DNA from: Richelia sp. UBA3308
Lineage (GTDB): Bacteria > Cyanobacteriota > Cyanobacteriia > Cyanobacteriales > Nostocaceae
Direction: 5' to 3'
DNA: 50,594 nt
Assembly: GCA_002361335.1 (NCBI GenBank)
Contig: DESS01000144.1
Span: 15,977-66,570, forward strand
A program made the translations under genes and the position numbers. Positions within the stretch are counted from its first letter, which is position 1. Every line of letters begins with the position of its first letter. Below the pieces are notes generated by a model. That model was not told where the DNA came from. It searched no databases and saw only the letters and a list, made by a program, of their open reading frames with translations. Shown one piece after another: positions 1 to 8,530 of this stretch.

Positions 1-26
1 TTCTAAATTCTAAATTCTAATTATTT
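1..26. repeat. Short tandem repeat tract (TTCTAAA heptamer)
   Basis: Three tandem copies of a TTCTAAA-type heptamer lie directly upstream of the first gene. The same family, in either orientation, recurs near 5110-5158, 14795-14838 and 29050-29080. Such tracts are typical of spacers in heterocystous cyanobacteria. Confidence 0.8.
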
Positions 27-28
27 GT

Positions 29-1204
29 ATGCTTTCTCCCCAAGATTTAATAATCCTAAGTTGTAAATCATTAATAGCGAATAAAGTGCGTTCTACATTA
101 ACAACCTTGGGCGTATTTATGGGAGTTGGTGCTGTAAATGCCACTTTACAAGTTGGTGATATAAGTCGGGCAATTATTGCTAAACAATTAGCCGCAAGAG
201 AAGCACCTCAAGTACAAATTAGCGCTTGGTCTCGCGAGGGAAGAAACGCAAATTTAGAAGATATGAATTACTTGCAGCGCAATCTTAAAAATATGACTGC
301 TATTAGCGGCATCAACTTTTTTGGATATGGAGAAAATAAAGTCTTTTATCGAGCGCAAGAAGCGGAACCATATATCTTAGCCGTCACTGAAGATTATCTC
401 AAAACTACCGGCAAAAAATTATTAAAAGGTCGGTTTTTAAATTCAAGTGATTTTATTAAATATAGACCAGTAATTGTCATCGATAAATTTTTAGCAGATA
501 CATTATTTCAATATGAAAATCCTATAGAACAACAATTATTTACTGGTGGTAGACTTTATTTAATTGTAGGAGTGATTGAAACCAAAATTAACTTTGGTGA
601 CGAACCAAAAGGAAATATATTATTACCAATTTCAATATACAGAGCCATGACAGGCATGGAAAACATTCAATCTATTTCAATTCGTCCGCGTCACCCAGAC
701 AAAATGGAGGAATTAAAAACAAAAGCAGAAGAATTATTACAAAAACGTATACCCAGCGCACAAATATACGCTTACAGTAATATTCAAGATATTATAGCCC
801 AAAAACAAACATTAGAAATAGCTTCCCAAGGACTAACTGTTGTGGGTGCGATCGCATTATTAATTGGCGGTGTGGGAATTACAAATATTACCATTGCTGC
901 TGTTATTGAACGTACTGCCGAAATCGGTTTAAGAAGAGCAATTGGTGCCACAAAATATGAAATTTTATGGCAATTCATTCTTGAAGCTGCCATTTTAAGT
1001 TTAATTGGAGGAATCACCGCTATTACCACAGTACACGGTATTACCACCGTCGTAGCTCAGACATTTAATTTACCCCATAAATTTGAATTAAAAACTGTTA
1101 CTTTATCCCTAGGTTCGGCTTTATTAGTTGGAGTCGGCGCGAGTTTTTTTCCTGCTTTACGTGCCAGTAAATTAGATCCTGTAAATGCATTACGACAATC
1201 TTAA
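29..1204 (+). CDS. MacB/DevC-type ABC transporter permease
   Basis: A 391-residue membrane permease of the MacB/FtsX superfamily, as used in tripartite exporters that move substrates through a TolC-like duct. One N-terminal membrane segment (about residues 24-43) is followed by a periplasmic domain (about 45-260) and three C-terminal segments (about 265-292, 315-340, 360-383). The stretch around residue 290 (ERTAEIGLRRAIGAT) is the hallmark of the MacB permease core. Length is normal for DevC-like permeases. The ATPase and membrane-fusion protein are not visible and would lie upstream of the window. The TolC-like gene downstream on the same strand fits the assignment. A role in heterocyst glycolipid export (DevBCA) is possible but cannot be told from other MacB systems. 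No clear Shine-Dalgarno site is seen. Confidence 0.85.
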   Translation: MLSPQDLIILSCKSLIANKVRSTLTTLGVFMGVGAVNATLQVGDISRAIIAKQLAAREAPQVQISAWSREGRNANLEDMNYLQRNLKNMTAISGINFFGYGENKVFYRAQEAEPYILAVTEDYLKTTGKKLLKGRFLNSSDFIKYRPVIVIDKFLADTLFQYENPIEQQLFTGGRLYLIVGVIETKINFGDEPKGNILLPISIYRAMTGMENIQSISIRPRHPDKMEELKTKAEELLQKRIPSAQIYAYSNIQDIIAQKQTLEIASQGLTVVGAIALLIGGVGITNITIAAVIERTAEIGLRRAIGATKYEILWQFILEAAILSLIGGITAITTVHGITTVVAQTFNLPHKFELKTVTLSLGSALLVGVGASFFPALRASKLDPVNALRQS

Positions 1205-1468
1205 TTTACTCTGATAATTTTGGATTTTGAATTTTGAATTTTCGATTTAAAATTAGAATAAACCCCTAAATTCAAACTATGAAGGAAAATTCCGGCATTA
1301 CTGAACCCCTTTTTCAAAGCTGAACAGCATTATTAGAAAAGCGCGGCAATCTCAAATATAAAATCCAATAGCTGTTAATTTATATCTATTAATTTATATC
1401 TATTTAAATAAGTCTATTTTTATTACATAAATATCACTAATCTTACAGAAAAATTATGTAACATAAAT

Positions 1469-3100
1469 ATGAAAAGCTTTCAATTTTTTTTATTGATTCA
1501 CAAAATTAATTTGATGCCTAGGGAATATCCCAATTTTGCAAACAGCCCTGTTTACAAAGTTTACGCAACTGGGCTTAGTTTGTGTGGTGTAAAATGTTTG
1601 TTAAAAATTGGGATGCTGCCGATTCCCATGGCTATTTTATTAGTGTTTTATCAAATTCTACCCGTCTTTTGTCAAACTAACTTATCCACCGAAGCTACAC
1701 CTAATAATTATCCTGCAATTTTTCAATTAACGCCGAGCTTAAGTAATAATACAAAAAAACTAAAATTAAAAGATATCGTATTCTTAGTATTAGCAAATAA
1801 TATAGAAATTAAAAATGCTTATTTAGATAGAATTGTCCAAAGAGGAGAATTAGCAGTTGCAGAAGATAAATTCAATCCCGATTTTACTCCGACATTATCT
1901 TTATCTACAAATAAATTAGGAGAATCAACGAATACAAATAGTAATATTGATGCAAAAGTAGTGATGAAAATTCCTACAGGAGCAGAAATCAGTTTTGGTT
2001 GGAGTGGCAATACTCAAATTAATAATATCAACAATAATAGCTTTGACCAAAACTTACAATTAAGCTTTCGTCAACCACTATTAAGAGGTGGTGGAATTAG
2101 AGTTAATAAAGCCTCCATAGAATTGGCACGTATAACCGAGCAAAGTAATATTATTAGCTTAAAATCAATCTTAGCCGACACAATTACTAAAAGTATTTTA
2201 GCTTATCGAGACTTACTACAAGCCCAAGAAAGAGTAAAAATAGAAGAACTTTCTCTCAAAAACGCCCAAGAATCATTAGAAGTCACCAAAGCATTGATTG
2301 CGGCTGGTAGAAGAGCACCAGTTGAAATAGTTCAAGAAGAAGCAAATATAGCCAACCGTCGTGTTAGCTTACTTGCAGCCCAAAATAGTTTAGAATCAAG
2401 TAAATTAGCATTATTAGCAATTCTTGATATTGACAAAAACACTAATATTGAAGCAGCAGATATTCCCACAGTGGAAAGAGTTCAATTAGATTTAGAAAAT
2501 CTCAAACAAACTGCTGTTAAAAATCAACCATCATATTTACAATCACTATTGAACTTAGAGTCAAATCGAATTGGACTTATTTTGGCAAAAGATGAAAGGC
2601 GCTGGGATTTAAATTTTAACGTCGATATTAGCGATGGTAATAATCAAGATAATGATGCCAGAGCCGGATTAACCATGACTCGGACAATTGGGGATTTATC
2701 TTTACAGCAAAGAGTAGAACAAGCACGCATTAATTTAAAAAAATCTCAAAACAACTTTAAAGATATTAATGAAAATTTAGATATTGAACTACAAGATCAG
2801 ATTAGAAATGTTAATTTAAGCTTCTCTCAACTAGAATTAGCTAGACAAGCAACCCAATTATCAAAAAAACAACTTGATATAGAACAACAAAAACAAAGAC
2901 TAGGAGGTAGAACAAGAGTTATAGATATTGTCAATTTTCAAAATTCTTTAGTACAAGCACAAAATGCCGAATTATCCGCGACTATTCAATATCTTAATGC
3001 TTTAACAGCACTCGACCAATTTTTAGGAACTACCTTACAAACTTGGCAAATTAAAATAGAGGGAGGGAGTGAGGGAGGGAGTGAGAGAGGGAGGGAGTAG
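1469..3100 (+). CDS. TolC family outer-membrane efflux protein
   Basis: A 543-residue outer-membrane factor, the trimeric export duct paired with ABC or RND pumps. The mature part has the two-fold TolC architecture: beta segments (for example LSFRQPLLRGGG near residue 200) alternating with long coiled-coil helices rich in Ala, Gln and Glu (about 215-300 and 410-480). A hydrophobic segment at about residues 49-65 ending in VFCQ is the likely signal peptide. Because it sits unusually deep, the true start may be internal, for example the ATG at 1514 or later. The last 13 residues (EGGSEGGSERGRE) are encoded by a GGGAG-type microsatellite and are probably not part of the ancestral protein. It follows the MacB-like permease after 264 bp and probably works with it or with the RND system near 29 kb. 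Confidence 0.88.
   Translation: MKSFQFFLLIHKINLMPREYPNFANSPVYKVYATGLSLCGVKCLLKIGMLPIPMAILLVFYQILPVFCQTNLSTEATPNNYPAIFQLTPSLSNNTKKLKLKDIVFLVLANNIEIKNAYLDRIVQRGELAVAEDKFNPDFTPTLSLSTNKLGESTNTNSNIDAKVVMKIPTGAEISFGWSGNTQINNINNNSFDQNLQLSFRQPLLRGGGIRVNKASIELARITEQSNIISLKSILADTITKSILAYRDLLQAQERVKIEELSLKNAQESLEVTKALIAAGRRAPVEIVQEEANIANRRVSLLAAQNSLESSKLALLAILDIDKNTNIEAADIPTVERVQLDLENLKQTAVKNQPSYLQSLLNLESNRIGLILAKDERRWDLNFNVDISDGNNQDNDARAGLTMTRTIGDLSLQQRVEQARINLKKSQNNFKDINENLDIELQDQIRNVNLSFSQLELARQATQLSKKQLDIEQQKQRLGGRTRVIDIVNFQNSLVQAQNAELSATIQYLNALTALDQFLGTTLQTWQIKIEGGSEGGSERGRE
3058..3100 (+). repeat. GGGAG/GAGT microsatellite at the tolC-like 3' end
   Basis: A purine-only tract of GAGGGAGGGAGT-type units runs through the last codons and includes the stop codon. 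Gain or loss of units not divisible by three would change the C-terminus. Confidence 0.8.
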
Positions 3101-3523
3101 TGGGATTGTTATATCAAATCCACATTCCGCACCCCAACTGTCATTTCTGTTATATGAGGGCTAGGGACTGGTTTTTCTCTCCCCCAGTTCCGGCTGCTCC
3201 CCCTGCTTGTCTCAATAGACGTATTGCCTGCTCTGTAAAGTCTGGACAAGCCGGACATTACTTCCTACTTCACCCCGGAGCTGCGGAGCTGTTATCCCTC
3301 GAGCCGGCTTGCACGGCTGAGCCGTCCGCGCTTGAATATATTCGGTCAGACGGAGAATCTCAAGATCGGTGCTTGGTTTTTGCATATTAATCAAGAGATT
3401 ATTCGCTGATAATGCTTAATTATACCAATTTTCATCCATGAAATACATGAAAATTTATTGACAATTGTCGATAATTGTTAATACTTGTCCACAAAAATAT
3501 CATCTAGGTCAAAGCTCATCTCT
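3101..3523. other. Spacer with GC-rich block and inverted repeats
   Basis: This 423-bp gap lies between convergent genes. About 3160-3390 is clearly richer in G+C than its surroundings and contains small hairpins such as ACGGCT-G-AGCCGT. The reading frames across it show no recognisable protein. An inverted repeat AATTTTCAT (3427-3435) / ATGAAAATT (3447-3455) and the palindrome GACAATTGTC (3460-3469) follow. They lie just past the stop of the minus-strand GMC gene and could act in termination. Confidence 0.5.
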
Positions 3524-5014
3524 TCAGCCTAAGCGATCGATCAAATGCTCCCCTACTCGCAAAGCATTAGCAATGACTGTTAAAGCCGGGCTAGTTGCAG
3601 AGATAGAAGGAAAGAAACTACTATCGACAACATAGAGATTATCTATATCATGAGTACGACAATTGAGATCGAGAACAGAAGTTCTAGCATCTTCTCCAAA
3701 ACGACAAGTTCCACCTTGATGGGCTACTACTTGAATAGGTGTTTCGCCACGGGGGTAAATATTCTGTTTGTTTCCATCAACAGCGTTAAGTACATCAATC
3801 CAACGATAAACTAAGCGATCGTGGGCTTCCATATTATTAGGGGTATAATCTACATACAATTTGGAATTTTCCACACGAACCCGATTTTTAGCTTCTGGTA
3901 AATCTTCAGTTTGCATCCACCAACCGATAGAACGTTTCGCTAACTGTTTTAAGCCAAATCCCGGCAGTAATTTGGCTGCCACGGATAAAAGCGGTGGCGA
4001 CTCGGAGAAAATCACATCTTGGAGAATACCACCAGAATTCTCGATATGCCCCATTGGGTAAGGGAAATTGTCATCACCCCAATAAAAATTATTAACATAA
4101 CGAGTTCTTTGAAAATATCCAGAGTTAGAGATATTAGTGATTTGTACTAAAGCCGTCATCAACTGTTTCATCAAATTACGTCCCACCAAATCAGAACTAT
4201 TAGCAAGTCCTTTGGGATGTTTTTCATTGGCTGAACGTAATAATAATGCTGCTGAATTTATGGCACCACAGGAAAGTACAATAATATCTCCCATGAACAA
4301 ATAAGAGTTTAGACCAATTTGTACTTCGACAGCTTTAACTTCTTTTCCTGAAGAATTTGTATGTAAACATACAACTTTAGCAGAAGTTTTCAGGGTCACA
4401 TTATTGTAAGCTTTGATAGTAGGAGAAATTCCAGTATCTTCGGAATCAGTTCTTCCTTGATCTCCAATTCCGATGGGTAGGTATCCTGGATTTAATCCTT
4501 GCTTGGAGATAGTTTGACAGATTTTTTCAACTTGAGGTTCGCTATCAAGTTCAGAGTAGGGAAAAGGCTTACTGCGTAGTGGTTCTGTTAAATCATCTCC
4601 TGCTTTGCCGTGGACTTTATAGAGTTCTTCGGCTTCTGTATAATAAGGCTCAAAATCATCATATTTAATCGGCCATTCAGGGGAAATACCATCTTGATGA
4701 TGAACTGTTTCAAAATCCCTTTCCCGCATTCTTTGCAGTACACCGCTATAAATTTTTGTGTTACCACCTACCGAATAACTCGTCTGGGGATGAAAAGGTT
4801 CACCATCACTGTCATACCATTGTTCGGGTGCATGAAAATCTTCTTTTGTAAAGACTTCCACATCCACCAACTCCGAACTTTCTTTTTCTAAAAAATCTCC
4901 TTGTTCTAAAACAAGAATTTTCTTTCCAGTAGATGCTAATTTATGGACTAAAGTGCCTCCACCTGCACCAGTACCAATAATAATTACATCGTAATGTTGA
5001 TCGTCAATAATCAT
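3524..5014 (-). CDS. GMC family (glucose-methanol-choline) FAD oxidoreductase
   Basis: A 496-residue flavoprotein that would oxidise an alcohol or sugar substrate using FAD. The N-terminal Rossmann dinucleotide-binding motif GTGAGGG is at about residues 14-20, with the acidic ribose-binding residue in VLEQGDF near 36-40. The C-terminal part carries the family signature HQGGTCRFG near residue 432, containing the catalytic His, and ends with NLYVVDSSFFPSISATSP. The second active-site motif, usually NP, reads SP here. Substrate cannot be assigned: GMC enzymes range from choline and glucose to sterol oxidases. No signal peptide is seen, so it is probably cytoplasmic. A heptamer repeat tract fills its upstream spacer. 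Confidence 0.88.
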   Translation of the reverse strand: MIIDDQHYDVIIIGTGAGGGTLVHKLASTGKKILVLEQGDFLEKESSELVDVEVFTKEDFHAPEQWYDSDGEPFHPQTSYSVGGNTKIYSGVLQRMRERDFETVHHQDGISPEWPIKYDDFEPYYTEAEELYKVHGKAGDDLTEPLRSKPFPYSELDSEPQVEKICQTISKQGLNPGYLPIGIGDQGRTDSEDTGISPTIKAYNNVTLKTSAKVVCLHTNSSGKEVKAVEVQIGLNSYLFMGDIIVLSCGAINSAALLLRSANEKHPKGLANSSDLVGRNLMKQLMTALVQITNISNSGYFQRTRYVNNFYWGDDNFPYPMGHIENSGGILQDVIFSESPPLLSVAAKLLPGFGLKQLAKRSIGWWMQTEDLPEAKNRVRVENSKLYVDYTPNNMEAHDRLVYRWIDVLNAVDGNKQNIYPRGETPIQVVAHQGGTCRFGEDARTSVLDLNCRTHDIDNLYVVDSSFFPSISATSPALTVIANALRVGEHLIDRLG

Positions 5015-5021
5015 AATTAGA

Positions 5022-5160
5022 TATTAGTTGTTAGTTGTTAGTTGTTAGTTGATAGTTGATAGTTGTTAGTTGATAGTTGATAGTTGTTAGTTGTTGGTTG
5101 TTACTCGTTAGTTTTTGGTTGTTAATTCTAAATTCTAAATTCTAAATTCTAAATTCTTAC
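5022..5160. repeat. Short tandem repeats (GTTAGTT and AATTCTA heptamers)
   Basis: About 85 bp of GTTAGTT/GATAGTT units is followed by four or so AATTCTA units. It fills the spacer between the HAD gene and the GMC gene, both on the minus strand. Read on the minus (sense) strand the first block is CTAACAA-type. Confidence 0.9.
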
Positions 5161-5175
5161 CATTTCTCCATATCT

Positions 5176-5814
5176 CTAAGAAATATTCCTAATAACTTCC
5201 ACCAACTCATGGGGATGATGAAGTAAATAATCTGGATTCTGCTTTAATAATGCTTCTTCCGAATTAAAACCCCATGTGACACCAATCACTTTAATGTGAG
5301 CTTTTTTAGAAGCTTCTATATCCCTGGTTTCATCCCCTACATATATAACTTCCTCAGTTTTTATCTGTTTTTGTCTCAAGACATTATTAATTATCGTAGT
5401 TTTACCAAAAATTGTGACTCCAGTATGGATAAACTCGAACAGGCTATCTAAATTATTTATTTCCAGAAACTCTTTGACATTACCTTTAGAGTTAGAAGTT
5501 ATAATTCCTAGCCGATTTCCATTGTCTTTAAGTTCGACTAAAGCCTCTCGAATTCCTACAATTGGTTTTAGTTCGGGAATTTTATTTTTTAACTCTCTCT
5601 TCACCTTCTTGAGTAGAAAAGGTATTTTAAATAAAGGAATCCCAGAATACTTAAATATTTCTCTAGAAGTTAAATTTCTAAGTATTACCAGTTCTTCTGG
5701 AGTAATTTGTGCGTAACCAAACTCTGTAGCTAAACTATTGGCAAGACTTACTAGGGCATCTACCGTATCCGCGATTGTGCCATCAAAATCAAAAATAATT
5801 ACTTTCTGAGTCAT
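5176..5814 (-). CDS. HAD-superfamily hydrolase (phosphoglycolate-phosphatase-like)
   Basis: A 212-residue HAD phosphatase. Motif I is DFDGT (nucleophile Asp9, general acid Asp11). Motif II is in IITSNS near residue 105, and motif IV is GDETRDIEA near 160. A helical cap lies between motifs I and II (about 20-85). The layout matches Gph-type phosphoglycolate phosphatases and related cyanobacterial HADs, but the family is promiscuous and the substrate is unproven. Phosphoglycolate hydrolysis would fit photorespiration. The start ATG at 5814 gives motif I at its usual distance from the N-terminus. It is flanked on both sides by simple repeats. Confidence 0.82.
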   Translation of the reverse strand: MTQKVIIFDFDGTIADTVDALVSLANSLATEFGYAQITPEELVILRNLTSREIFKYSGIPLFKIPFLLKKVKRELKNKIPELKPIVGIREALVELKDNGNRLGIITSNSKGNVKEFLEINNLDSLFEFIHTGVTIFGKTTIINNVLRQKQIKTEEVIYVGDETRDIEASKKAHIKVIGVTWGFNSEEALLKQNPDYLLHHPHELVEVIRNIS

Positions 5815-5817
5815 TCA

Positions 5818-5850
5818 ATTTTGGATTTTGGATTTTGGATTTTGGATTTA
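5818..5850. repeat. TTTTGGA heptamer tract
   Basis: Four tandem TTTTGGA units stand immediately upstream of the minus-strand HAD start codon. Related units occur at 1214-1250. Confidence 0.85.
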
Positions 5851-5923
5851 AAAAACCAATACATTATTTTGGCTTGAGGATATGTCTAAAGCCAAGGGCT
5901 GGAAATAATCATAAAAAATAGAC

Positions 5924-6853
5924 TTAAAGATTAGCACTGGCATTCCTTCGTAACATTTTTGGCTTTATTCGCCGTAATGCCGATGCCGGAAATTGCTTGT
6001 CCCACTTTTCATCTGTGATTTTGGCTAATTCTATCAGTTTGGGAGCAATATTCCCAGGTAATGGTTGAAATTCTTCTACGTCAGTGGTTTTAGCAAAACG
6101 TTGATTCCAGGGACAAACATCTTGACAAATATCACAACCTGCAACCCAGCCTTGCATATTCTGGGCAATATGTTCTGGTAATTTTTCATCACGATTTTCA
6201 ATTGTATGGTAAGCAATACAGCGATTGGCATCTACTACAAATGGCTGTGTAATTGCTTCGGTTGGACAATTTTCAATACATCGAGTACAGCTACCGCAAT
6301 GTTCGGTATGGGGATTATCTGGAGTTAATTCCAGGTTTGTGAGAATTTCTCCCAAAAATACCCATGAACCATATTCTCTGGTAATTACATTACCGTTTTT
6401 GGCAATCCAACCAATTCCTGCCTGTTGTGCCCATACTTTATCTTGAATTGGTCCTGTATCTACATAATATCTGGTTTGGATTTCTTCACCCCATGATTCC
6501 AACCACATTGAAAACGCTTTCAATTTTTTTTGCATTACTTTGTGGTAATCCCTTCCCCAGGCATAACGAGAAATTTTGCCGTATTCCTTCCCTTGGGGAC
6601 GTTGTTGTGGCGTGTAGTAATTTAGGGCGACACAAATTAGCGATCGCACTTCTGACATGACTAATTTAATATTTTGACGTTTGGGGTTTCCCATCCATTC
6701 CATATCGGCGTGATACCCCAGGGCTAACCATGCTTCTAACCTCTGTATTTGATTATCTATACCATTTACAGCAGCTATTCCAACTTTATGAAACCCTATA
6801 TCTAGCGCTTTTTCCTTAATTTGTATGTTGCTGGGGGGGGATAATTGATTCAT
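5924..6853 (-). CDS. queG: Epoxyqueuosine reductase QueG
   Basis: A 309-residue cytoplasmic enzyme for the last step of queuosine synthesis: reductive removal of the epoxide of epoxyqueuosine in tRNA using cobalamin and two [4Fe-4S] clusters. Cluster ligands are visible as C186xxC189xxC192xxxC196 and C240xxC243xxxC247 (CDICQDVCPW). The VDTGPIQDK segment near residue 132 contains the conserved catalytic Asp. The N-terminal cobalamin domain and FeS domain are both present. The C-terminal HEAT-like repeat of longer QueG proteins is short or absent, as in many cyanobacteria. Codons 4-7 contain a run of eight C (G on the plus strand at 6833-6840), so slippage there would abolish translation. Confidence 0.95.
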   Translation of the reverse strand: MNQLSPPSNIQIKEKALDIGFHKVGIAAVNGIDNQIQRLEAWLALGYHADMEWMGNPKRQNIKLVMSEVRSLICVALNYYTPQQRPQGKEYGKISRYAWGRDYHKVMQKKLKAFSMWLESWGEEIQTRYYVDTGPIQDKVWAQQAGIGWIAKNGNVITREYGSWVFLGEILTNLELTPDNPHTEHCGSCTRCIENCPTEAITQPFVVDANRCIAYHTIENRDEKLPEHIAQNMQGWVAGCDICQDVCPWNQRFAKTTDVEEFQPLPGNIAPKLIELAKITDEKWDKQFPASALRRIKPKMLRRNASANL

Positions 6854-7079
6854 TTATCTTATTTTAAGATTTGCCCGAAAATGGCACCCACATCATATAC
6901 CACTTAAATGATCCCCTGTTTTATATTTCTAAATTCATATATATGTAAATTTTATTTGCATTTTGTTAATTTTTTATGCAAAATAGCAAGTGGAAGGTAA
7001 AGGAACATACATCAAGGTAAAAACAAAGCCTTCTGACTGTAAGTAGTTCGCTACGAAGTTTACAAAAGTTGGTGCTATT
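6854..7079. promoter_or_regulatory. Divergent promoter region of queG and the carotenoid-protein pair
   Basis: A 226-bp AT-rich spacer between divergent genes. It contains an inverted repeat TTTGCAT (6955-6961) / ATGCAAA (6976-6982), about 100 bp upstream of the HCP start. It could be a regulator site or part of the promoter. No factor can be named. Confidence 0.4.
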
Positions 7080-7598
7080 ATGACTTTCTCTACAGATTCA
7101 ATACAAAATCGTTTTTCTAGTGCTTTCGGTTACCAAAAGGGATTGATTGATGAAGTAAATTCCACTGTAAATGTGTTCAAAAACCTGTCCGTGGACGATC
7201 GCTTAGCAGTGCTTTGGTTTGCGTACACTGAAATGGGACGTTCGATCACTCCTGCAGCTCCAGGTGCAGCACGCTTACAGTTAGCAGAAGGTTTGCTTAA
7301 TCAAATCAAGCAAATGCCTCACCAAGATCAGCTACAAGCAATGCGCGATTTAGCTGCAAAGAATGAAAACCAAATTTCCCGTGCTTACGGCATTCTCAGC
7401 GCTAATACAAAATTAGCTTTCTGGTATGAATTATCAGAATTAATGGTTAAAGGCGTTGTAATACCAATGCCATTCAATTATCAATTGTCTCGTGATGGTG
7501 TACAAGTATTAGAAGCTATCAAGGGACTTGATTTTGGTCAACAAATAACCGTTCTTCGCAAAGTTGTAACTGATATGGGTGTCGATCCCTTAGCTTAA
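7080..7598 (+). CDS. Helical carotenoid protein (OCP N-terminal-domain paralog, HCP)
   Basis: A 172-residue all-helical carotenoid-binding protein equal to the N-terminal half of the orange carotenoid protein. HCPs bind a keto-carotenoid and act as singlet-oxygen quenchers; some clades also quench phycobilisomes. Carotenoid-tunnel residues are retained: WFAY at 46-49 (equivalent to OCP Trp41 and Tyr44) and FWY around Trp115 (OCP Trp110). Arg160 corresponds to OCP Arg155, the domain-interface and phycobilisome-contact residue. There is no C-terminal domain, and the protein has no cysteine. A CTDH gene follows 414 bp downstream on the same strand. This is the arrangement I recall for Anabaena HCP4 (All4941) and CTDH (All4940), so an HCP4-like clade is likely. 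Clade assignment needs a tree. Confidence 0.95.
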   Translation: MTFSTDSIQNRFSSAFGYQKGLIDEVNSTVNVFKNLSVDDRLAVLWFAYTEMGRSITPAAPGAARLQLAEGLLNQIKQMPHQDQLQAMRDLAAKNENQISRAYGILSANTKLAFWYELSELMVKGVVIPMPFNYQLSRDGVQVLEAIKGLDFGQQITVLRKVVTDMGVDPLA

Positions 7599-7735
7599 TA
7601 GGGTATTTTGACTATATTTCAAATAGTTTGACCGAAGAGTTTCACCAAAGAGTTTGACAATAGGCAGATATTTCTAATGATACTGCCTTGATACAAAATT
7701 CATCTCTTTTAGTAGAATACAACCGTAGATTGTAG

Positions 7736-7760
7736 GGTGGGAGCTATTACCCACCTTTCA
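7736..7760 (+). terminator. Candidate terminator after the HCP gene
   Basis: GGTGGG (7736-7741) pairs with CCCACC (7750-7755) around an 8-nt loop and is followed by TTT. The stem is short and the T-run weak, and the same GGTGGG/CCCACC hairpin type is a common dispersed element in cyanobacteria. Confidence 0.5.
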
Positions 7761-7966
7761 CAAATTTTGCCTAGATTTCTAATGCTACGAAAAAACTTCC
7801 ATCGAAAGAAGTACTTTTAGTAATGTGACAATTATTTCTCAAGCTGCTTTCAAAGATGACAGCTTTTGTATTCAAATAGTAGTCAAATAAAGAAAATTCT
7901 CAAGGCAGTCTCCATGAAAAAAGAATTGTCACCACCAATTATCTAAGTCGTAAATTTATTTTTCCA

Positions 7967-7992
7967 TGCCCGATGCCCCATGCCCAATGCCC
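7967..7992. repeat. ATGCCC-type short repeat
   Basis: Four imperfect units (ATGCCCG, ATGCCCC, ATGCCCA, ATGCCCG) stand just upstream of the CTDH gene. They create spurious in-frame start codons. Confidence 0.75.
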
Positions 7993-8012
7993 GACTTAGA
8001 AGTCAGAAACTT

Positions 8013-8420
8013 ATGAATACAGTCCAATCGAAAGAATTTATAGAAATTCAAGGAATCAAGAAATCAACTATAGAGCAGTATTTTGAAAGTTTAAATGCGG
8101 GTGAATACGAAAAAACCGCTTCCTTATTTGCAGAAAACGGTGTAATGCATCCTCCATTTGAATCTGGAATTATAGGAAGAGATGCAATTTTGAATTATTT
8201 AAACAAAGAAGCAATTGATATAAAAGCTTACCCTAATGAAGGTGTGAGCGAAACTTTAGAAGAAAATATTACCCAAATTCAAGTCGCCGGTAAGGTAAAA
8301 ACTCCTTGGTTTGGTGTAAACGTATCTTGGCTGTTTGCTCTGAATGAAAATCAACAAATTTTGGATGTGAAAATTAAACTTTTAGCTTCACCGCAAGAAT
8401 TACTCTCTTTACGGCAATAG
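8013..8420 (+). CDS. OCP C-terminal-domain homologue (CTDH), carotenoid carrier
   Basis: A 135-residue NTF2-like (SnoaL) fold protein equal to the regulatory half of OCP. CTDHs dimerise around a keto-carotenoid and can deliver it to apo-HCP. Keto-oxygen-binding residues are kept: Tyr23 (OCP Tyr201), Trp99 in KTPWFG (OCP Trp277) and Trp106 (OCP Trp288). The loop between the two Trp residues is four residues shorter than in OCP. The protein ends in LLASPQELLSLRQ, closely like OCP. I place the start at ATG 8013. An in-frame ATG at 7980 would add MPNARLRSQKL, but those codons come from an ATGCCC repeat and are not homologous. No cysteine is present, unlike the Anabaena protein, where I recall a redox-active Cys near residue 103. 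Confidence 0.93.
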   Translation: MNTVQSKEFIEIQGIKKSTIEQYFESLNAGEYEKTASLFAENGVMHPPFESGIIGRDAILNYLNKEAIDIKAYPNEGVSETLEENITQIQVAGKVKTPWFGVNVSWLFALNENQQILDVKIKLLASPQELLSLRQ

Positions 8421-8488
8421 TATTTGATAATTAGCGGGTATTAAACTGTGATTTAGATTATTAACAGCCGAAAGTTATCAATAGTTAA

Positions 8489-8530
8489 CTGTTATTAACT
8501 GTTATTAACTTTTATTAACTTTTATTAGCT
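8489..8530. repeat. TTATTAACT tandem repeat
   Basis: Two copies of GTTATTAACT followed by two of TTTATTAACT overlap the 3' end of the next minus-strand gene, so the last residues of that protein are repeat-encoded. Confidence 0.75.

Larger units (their letters stand above)
7599..8012. other. Spacer between HCP and CTDH genes
   Basis: The 414-bp spacer contains near-repeats of AGAGTTTGAC/AGAGTTTCAC (about 7628-7660), a terminator-like hairpin (separate entry) and a run of ATGCCC units (7967-7992). The hairpin and length suggest the CTDH may have its own promoter rather than simple co-transcription. Confidence 0.5.

Noticed and set aside
3100..3390. 96-residue plus-strand frame after the TolC-like gene
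   Set aside because: Its GTG start overlaps the upstream stop by chance, there is no ribosome site, and the composition follows the GC-rich islet rather than a protein pattern.
7980..8012. Upstream ATG for the CTDH gene
   Set aside because: The extra residues are encoded by an ATGCCC repeat and have no counterpart in OCP; the start at 8013 matches the family.
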